This document shows, one piece after another, positions 58,677 to 64,000 of a stretch of 64,000 bases of DNA. The stretch comes from Linnemannia schmuckeri (lineage: Eukaryota > Mortierellomycota > Mortierellomycetes > Mortierellales > Mortierellaceae). Both the position numbers and the translations under genes were made by a program. A model generated the notes under the pieces. That model was not told where the DNA came from and did not search any database. It worked only from the letters and a program-made list of their open reading frames with translations. Each line of letters begins with the position of its first letter. Position 1 is the first letter of the stretch. The stretch lies in the NCBI GenBank assembly GCA_029449235.1, contig JANATG010000002.1:3534001-3598000 (forward strand), written 5' to 3'.

Positions 58677-61600
58677 ATGGGACTCGTCGACTGGTATCCT
58701 TTCATTCGCAGGAAGGGCTACAATCTCGTTTCACTCTACCTCTCAGTCCTCGCATCGCTCACAACCGGAACACGCCGCTTCGACATCATGGCTAACTGCT
58801 ACCGCGTCATTCAAGATGCATACTCCAAGAAATCCGACGAGTAAGCACACAGGATTTTGGATTCTGGAGAAGGATATTGAGCGGTTCGGAAACACACTCA
58901 ACATGATTCTATACATCGACGGTCCACAGGCGGTGAAGAAGGCCGGCACGGCCAAGGCATGAGAAGAAACGCGGCACAAGGCCCTGGACCGGACGGAGAA
59001 GAGCATCGACACCTTTCGAGAACGGCTAAATGATGGCATGAGAATCCGGAAGCGGCACTTTACCGACATCAAGGCTGGACTTGCATCCTCGTTTTACTGG
59101 CCACTGGCGAGTCGCTTGGAATTTGCCAAGTACATGGAGAATCGCGGATGGACGGTCGTCATTTTTTTTTTGCACCACCGAAGCCGATGTTGCCATAGCC
59201 CGGGACGCTCAGCCTAATGACATCATTATTTCCAAGGACAGCGATATGCTGGCGTATCGATCGGTTGTAATCCTCTGGCGTCCCGTGTCCAACAATCTTA
59301 TCCTCGTATACAAGATCTCTGATATCCTCGCAACTCTGGGCATCTCTCGGACCCAGCTGACGGCTCTCGCTGTAGTTTCGAGGAATGACTATTAAAGGAA
59401 TATCTACTCGCTGGGACCAGCCATTAACTTCAGCATCATCAAGGAGATTGGGCCAAGGCCAGGTAATGTTTGTTGAAAATGAATTGCAATTTAATCTGGC
59501 ATTCTCTGCAAAAATACCATTGTACAAATTGAAAGCTAACTTTGATTAGCTTTTCTTTTCAAATAGACGCCCAAGAGATAGTAGCTGCTTATCTCGCCCC
59601 CGGTCAAGTCGTGGTGAAGAACACTGAGGAGGAGACTTTCCAGAACTCTATCCGGGTGTTCGTTCTTTTACAACAAGAATGTGTCGAGCCTTTGGTCCAA
59701 GAGTCGCAAACCCAGCAGCTCTTTCGTGTATTACAGGACAGATTCAAGGAACTTTGTATCAAGCATCAGTCTTTGAAAGATATCCGAATAGCAGCAGCCA
59801 AGGAGAGGTAATTATACCATGTATTATTGAAGAGCTCTGTACTTTGTGTAGAATTATTTGCAAAGTGCATATCTCAACATTTCAATATGACTGGTTTTTA
59901 AATAGAACCAAGGACGACGTTGTGCGGTTACCATCACCAAAGACTTACAGCCGGTACAGAACAGTCGAGTCATCCAAGGTTGTCTCCAAGGCCAACACTA
60001 CTACCCCATCGCCACAATCCGCTCTGATTCCCGGACCTTCGCAACAGTACTCCTCGCTGGCATCTAACCCGAATATAGATGGGCATCCTCCATTGACCCG
60101 GACGCGAATTCCGAGGCATCGAGGTCGGTTCTCGTTCAAAGAGAGAACGCGCCAGATTGTTCATGGCCCACCTCCCAAGGCCAAACAGTTCAAGCTCAAG
60201 TTCTACCGGGAGCCGGCGCAGACCAACAGTGTTTCGATCAAAAAGTCCAAACCGAAGGGCGACAGAGACTCATCTGGACTGCAGAAGAAATCGCTAGCAG
60301 ATCTCGACAAGAATGGTCTCATGCGGTCGATGAACTGGCACCACCCAACGTCTTCTTTGGAGATTGGTACAGTGCGTGCGAACGTCAGACGTGTGGTGAT
60401 GGACGGAGTTGCCGGTACTGACGCTCTTACTGAGGAGCAGCAGGAGGTAGTCGATTGTTTGCAGGAGACCCCACGGCTGGCTGCGGGCGTGAAGCGTGAG
60501 GCTCAGCGTCTTATTGGCCATTTCGTGGAAATGCTGAAGGATCGCATGGACAGGATGGCGAAGGATTATGTTAGAGTCAATGACGCCACCCCAAACGATG
60601 ACCGAATCGTATCGACTTCAGTGCAGGAAGGACTTTAGCACAGAGGCGGAGCGGGAGATACTGTCGTCAATTTGTGATCGTGTCAAGCCTACGGATCTCG
60701 ATAAGGATGAGGAGGATGCCGGAGGCAACACGGAGAGCGACAACTCCGATGTCGCGAACAGGCAGGACAGGGAGTTCGGCTTCCTAAGCTCTTTCCTGAT
60801 ATATCTCTATTCAGGAAACTACCCGAAGGAGAACTCCAAGGCAGGCGGTATTGCTACTCAGCTTATTGTCTGGTTGGTGAAGACGGGATACATGATCCAG
60901 TTCGAGTGCGCAAGGAACTTCGGGAAGCCGCGCCATTCACACCGACATATTTGGTCCGATCTGTATCTGGTCAGCTGGCTGCCGAGTTGAGACGAATGTA
61001 TGGGCATGGGAGCCATGATCTCCACGATAAGGTATGGATTGGAGTATCTTTGGCTAACTTAGATGTGCTGTTATGCTTTAACTGTACAAGAAAAAATATC
61101 GCGAATATTATTTAATTTATTATATTCTTTTCTTATCTTTTCTTATCTTTTCTTGCATAGCTCAAGGTCATGAAGGACAAGGGCGTAGTACGAGAAGATG
61201 CCGACATTCAGATTCGACCAGATGTTTCCGCCGTAGAGAACCTTCATTATTTGAACAAACTCACGGGAAACAGCCGTCGGATTGTACCCCTTACCTCCTC
61301 ACAGCAACCTTTCGTATCGTTCTCGGAGAGGGAGATTGCGGCTTTTTTCTGGAAGCGTGCATCGTTGAAGGAAAGATTGGTGCGGTTGGGCGAGTTGGAT
61401 AACTCGACCATCACCTCAGTGAACGATCTTGACACATGGATAGCAGGAAAAGAGCCGGGTTTTATCATCAAGAACTTTGTTGCCGACGTCGCCCCTCAAA
61501 GTCTTACAAGTCGACCGCGGAAGCAAGCTGGTTAGCGAGCTGCAGTCAAGCCGTGGTCCTTGGATCAAATCCGGAGTCACTTGGCGGATGTCCAGAATGA

Positions 61601-63122
61601 ATGGCTCGACCTCACTACCTATGCCACGAAGGAATATGTCCTCCGAGGCTCCTTAAAGACCGACGGATTCAGGATACAGTTGCTAGCATTCAAGCTTCGA
61701 GAGCTTCAGGATGTTCGATATCGCCGTATTGCAGAGGACAGACTGCCCTCAAGATTGACTTCGACTGTTGGCGGAGTCGATTACTTCCTACCCGAGATCA
61801 GGAATGTCATTATCTGCAAGGACGACGTCGCTAAATATTGGCCAGGAGTTCAACCCGAGAAGATCAAAACGTTGACTTTGGACGGCGGGAAGGCGTGTGT
61901 CGTTGGCGCCTTTGCAGATATTCCGGACGACTCGTTCAGGACTGAAAAAGGCAAGGAGGTCGACAGAGTAACTTCAAGCATGGAAGGAATCGTTGCTACC
62001 TCTGTGGAATCGACAGCACCGTCGACATCTTCAGTCTCTCTTCCTATTCCCATCTCGGCTTCAACCTCAGATCAACAGACAACAACCTCGCCTCTGGTGT
62101 CGACAAGGACGGTATTTCACAATCTGGCGGTGAAACAAAAGGCGCTGTATCAACCAACATTCCGCTTCCGTCGGTGGCTGGAGGGCGAGAAGCAGACTTT
62201 GCTGGATGGGGGTGGGGAGCAGCGAACGATAGCAGAAATTGAGACTGGACTTCCACCTTTGAAGGGCGAGAAGGCGAGTGTGATCAAATACACTGCAGAG
62301 CTGAGGCGAGTCAAGGAGAGACTATTAGAGTTCTATGCGGGCCGAGATCAGCTGTACAAACGCCACAAGTGGGCCACAAGCGGGACATGGAGCGTGCCCG
62401 TCAGTATGAGTATCAATTGCTTGCCGACCGCCTCCTTGGTATCGTTGGGGAAAGTATTGGGCGTCGACATGATCCAGCAGACCCTGTCTTGATTGGAGTA
62501 GGACTGGGCAAATTCTCGATCAAGAGTGGACTCTCCTCTCTCGACTCCAATTTCCTATCTTATTTTGTGCAAAAGGTAACTACTGATTCAGGAAAATCAT
62601 TAAGGATTGATACCTGCAAATACTTGTTGTCCGCGAAACAAACAAAAATAATTAATATGATTGCCCGTTCCTTCAAATTAGGCGCGGTCGTTGGGTTACC
62701 TGGTCGTTGGACTCAATGAATACTACACGAGTAAGAAATGTCCTCATTGTGGGCTCTTCGTCGCCCAGGTCACTCTCCGCCGTTTCTTTTGCCCAACGTG
62801 CCATGCATATCACCACCGTGATGTTATGGCGGCGGAGAACATGACCAACCTTGTGCGAGGATATCTTGAGAAGCACCAGCGTCCAGAGTATCTCCAGCCT
62901 GTAGCTCCGGACGGATCTCTTCCATGGATGGCTAGTGCCGGCGCAGGATCGAGTACACTCTCAAACACAACCCCTGGAAGCGGCAGTAGCGGGAGCACAA
63001 CGAGTCGAAAACGACCTGCTTCTACCTCAAGTACCACGGATGAAACCCAAGGCCGACCAAAGAAGTCTGCCACTGCCTCCGGCTCCAGCCCGGCGCGCAG
63101 TAGAAAGAGTGCGCGGAAGTAG
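58677..63122 (+). pseudogene. Decayed FEN1/XPG-like nuclease fused to Fanzor (eukaryotic TnpB)
   Basis: Same-strand pieces, linked by matching GT-AG introns (59463-59566, 59808-59905, 61032-61160, 62576-62681), form one broken gene. The N-part opens MGLVDWYPFIRRKGY and has LYIDGP, TEADVAIA and SKDSDMLAY, corresponding to FEN1/XPG N and I acidic motifs, then an H3TH-like stretch ending NIYSLGPA. The C-part is TnpB/Fanzor-like: RuvC-I LTLDGGKACVVG (Asp codon 61881), TSKK-CPHC and CPTC zinc ribbon (62727-62801), and RuvC-III HHRDVMAAEN (Asp codon 62820). This fits the Fanzor signature D-x(n)-TS-xx-C4-x(n)-RD, with about 243 residues between the first D and TS. Lesions: stops at 58842, 58960, 59393 and 61533. 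Frameshifts: a 7-bp duplication at 58852-58865, a T10 run at 59162-59171, within 60568-60638, near 60900, and an 11-bp duplication at 62363-62384. Confidence 0.82.
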
Positions 63123-64000
63123 TCTAGTTTTCCATATTCGTGAGTTGGTTCGCCCACACACATTAGTGCGGGTAGGAGCGCAGTGGATACTATAATGAGT
63201 TACTTCGGTGACGTAATTATGGCGCCCAATGTCCTCCAGCCTGCAAGAAAGATTATGTGGTTTAAGACCGCGACTGATTAACCACATCTCTCTTTTGCCC
63301 AAATGTAAGTCAATCAACGTTAACCCAGAAACCGTAATCAACCTTCGGGATGAGAAAAACATGAAGAGACCGCATGATGATACACGGGAGTAGAGCAAAG
63401 AACGTTCACGGGTCAAGTTGACACCTTTGCTTCCTTTTTTTCCATCTGACTGAGTCAAGATCAGTTTCAAGGGACAACACACTCTTTCGAAAAAAAAAGT
63501 TTTCATGTCGCGATATGTCCTTTATGTTTTCATTGGCAAAGACTGTTGGATTGCTGTTGGCCACATCCACGAACTTGTTTTCTTTCTTTGTTTTTCTTGC
63601 TTGTTGGGCCTTTTGGACGTGTTTTCTCATTGCTGCTTTTTCTGTAACCCTATACACAAGTGTGGTTTCTTTTTTGTAAGTTACCCGACATTGGAACTTG
63701 GTGCGAACCTGGTGACAGTGGAGTAGAGGTGGACACGGAAATTCAACAAGAATCAAGTCTGAAGGGATAGCAAAATAACATTGAAAGGGGGATTGACAAG
63801 TGTTAGTGCGATGGTTGTCTCTTTATTCTCGCTATGAGGACGGCATGCTATCAGGGATGAAATCGTGTGTTGGATTGTTACTATCAAACTTGAAAACGAT
63901 GTTTTATTACATTATTATTTTTTTTGTGGGTGTCGTTGGACTATTATTGAGGTTGATTGCTGTTTATTTAGTTGAGTAGAAGAGGGGGTTGGCAAGGATG
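63123..64000. other. Downstream flank of Fanzor pseudogene
   Basis: No recognisable gene reaches into this end. One minus-strand frame (63406-63756) is Lys-rich towards its middle but has no recognisable domain. A guide RNA for the Fanzor copy, if one ever existed, would be expected near the end of the coding part and in this flank. No such structure can be shown by eye. Confidence 0.4.

Noticed and set aside
59162..59171. T10 frameshift as sole evidence of pseudogenisation
   Set aside because: It could be a sequencing error in a homopolymer. The pseudogene call rests on the other stops and duplications.
58241..63500. Transposon terminal inverted repeats or a transposase next to the Fanzor copy
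   Set aside because: None could be seen by eye; no transposase frame lies in the window.

Overview
This window is nuclear DNA from a filamentous fungus. It has short spliceosomal introns with GTRNGT donors and pyrimidine-rich leaders. The gene content (oleaginous DGAT2, an MLKL-like Sel1 pseudokinase, a FEN1/XPG-Fanzor composite) and the Ser/Gln-rich low-complexity proteins suggest an early-diverging mould of the Mortierellaceae type (Mortierella/Linnemannia). That placement is inference from protein similarity recalled by eye, without a database search.

Layout. 0-5 kb: first exon of ribosomal protein eS7 (-), an FMP52/HTATIP2-like reductase (-), then a long leader region. 4.5-10 kb: a PWWP-domain protein (+) and phosphoserine aminotransferase (+). 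10-17 kb: a five-exon P4-ATPase flippase (-) with a roughly 600-residue disordered N-terminus. 17.2-22.5 kb: a 5.3 kb gap with no recognisable gene. 22.5-28.4 kb: an AAAP amino-acid transporter (+), TMEM18 (-) and the Dug1/CNDP2 dipeptidase (+). 30.5-34.2 kb: a pseudokinase with an MLKL-like N-terminal helical bundle, a Gln-rich linker and C-terminal Sel1 repeats (+). 35-40 kb: ethanolamine-phosphate cytidylyltransferase (+) and a Crz1-like C2H2 factor (-). 43-51 kb: three mitochondrial genes on + (Mdj1, Tim54, PDH protein X/E3BP). 52-58 kb: DGAT2 (+), LSM5 (-), complex I NDUFB4/B15 (+) and ARF1 (+). 58.7-63.1 kb: a decayed gene joining a FEN1/XPG-like nuclease to a Fanzor (eukaryotic TnpB) nuclease.

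How the genes relate. Most are ordinary housekeeping genes. Two loose themes recur: membrane and storage lipid (flippase, Ect1, DGAT2) and mitochondrial biogenesis and energy (Mdj1, Tim54, E3BP, NDUFB4). Divergent pairs with short shared promoters are TMEM18/DUG1 and LSM5/NDUFB4. Exon boundaries were derived by hand from splice motifs and reading-frame continuity. Each multi-exon model below sums to an open frame, except the Fanzor locus, which carries at least four nonsense codons and five frameshifts.

The most unusual loci are the FEN1/XPG-Fanzor composite pseudogene and the MLKL-like/Sel1 pseudokinase.
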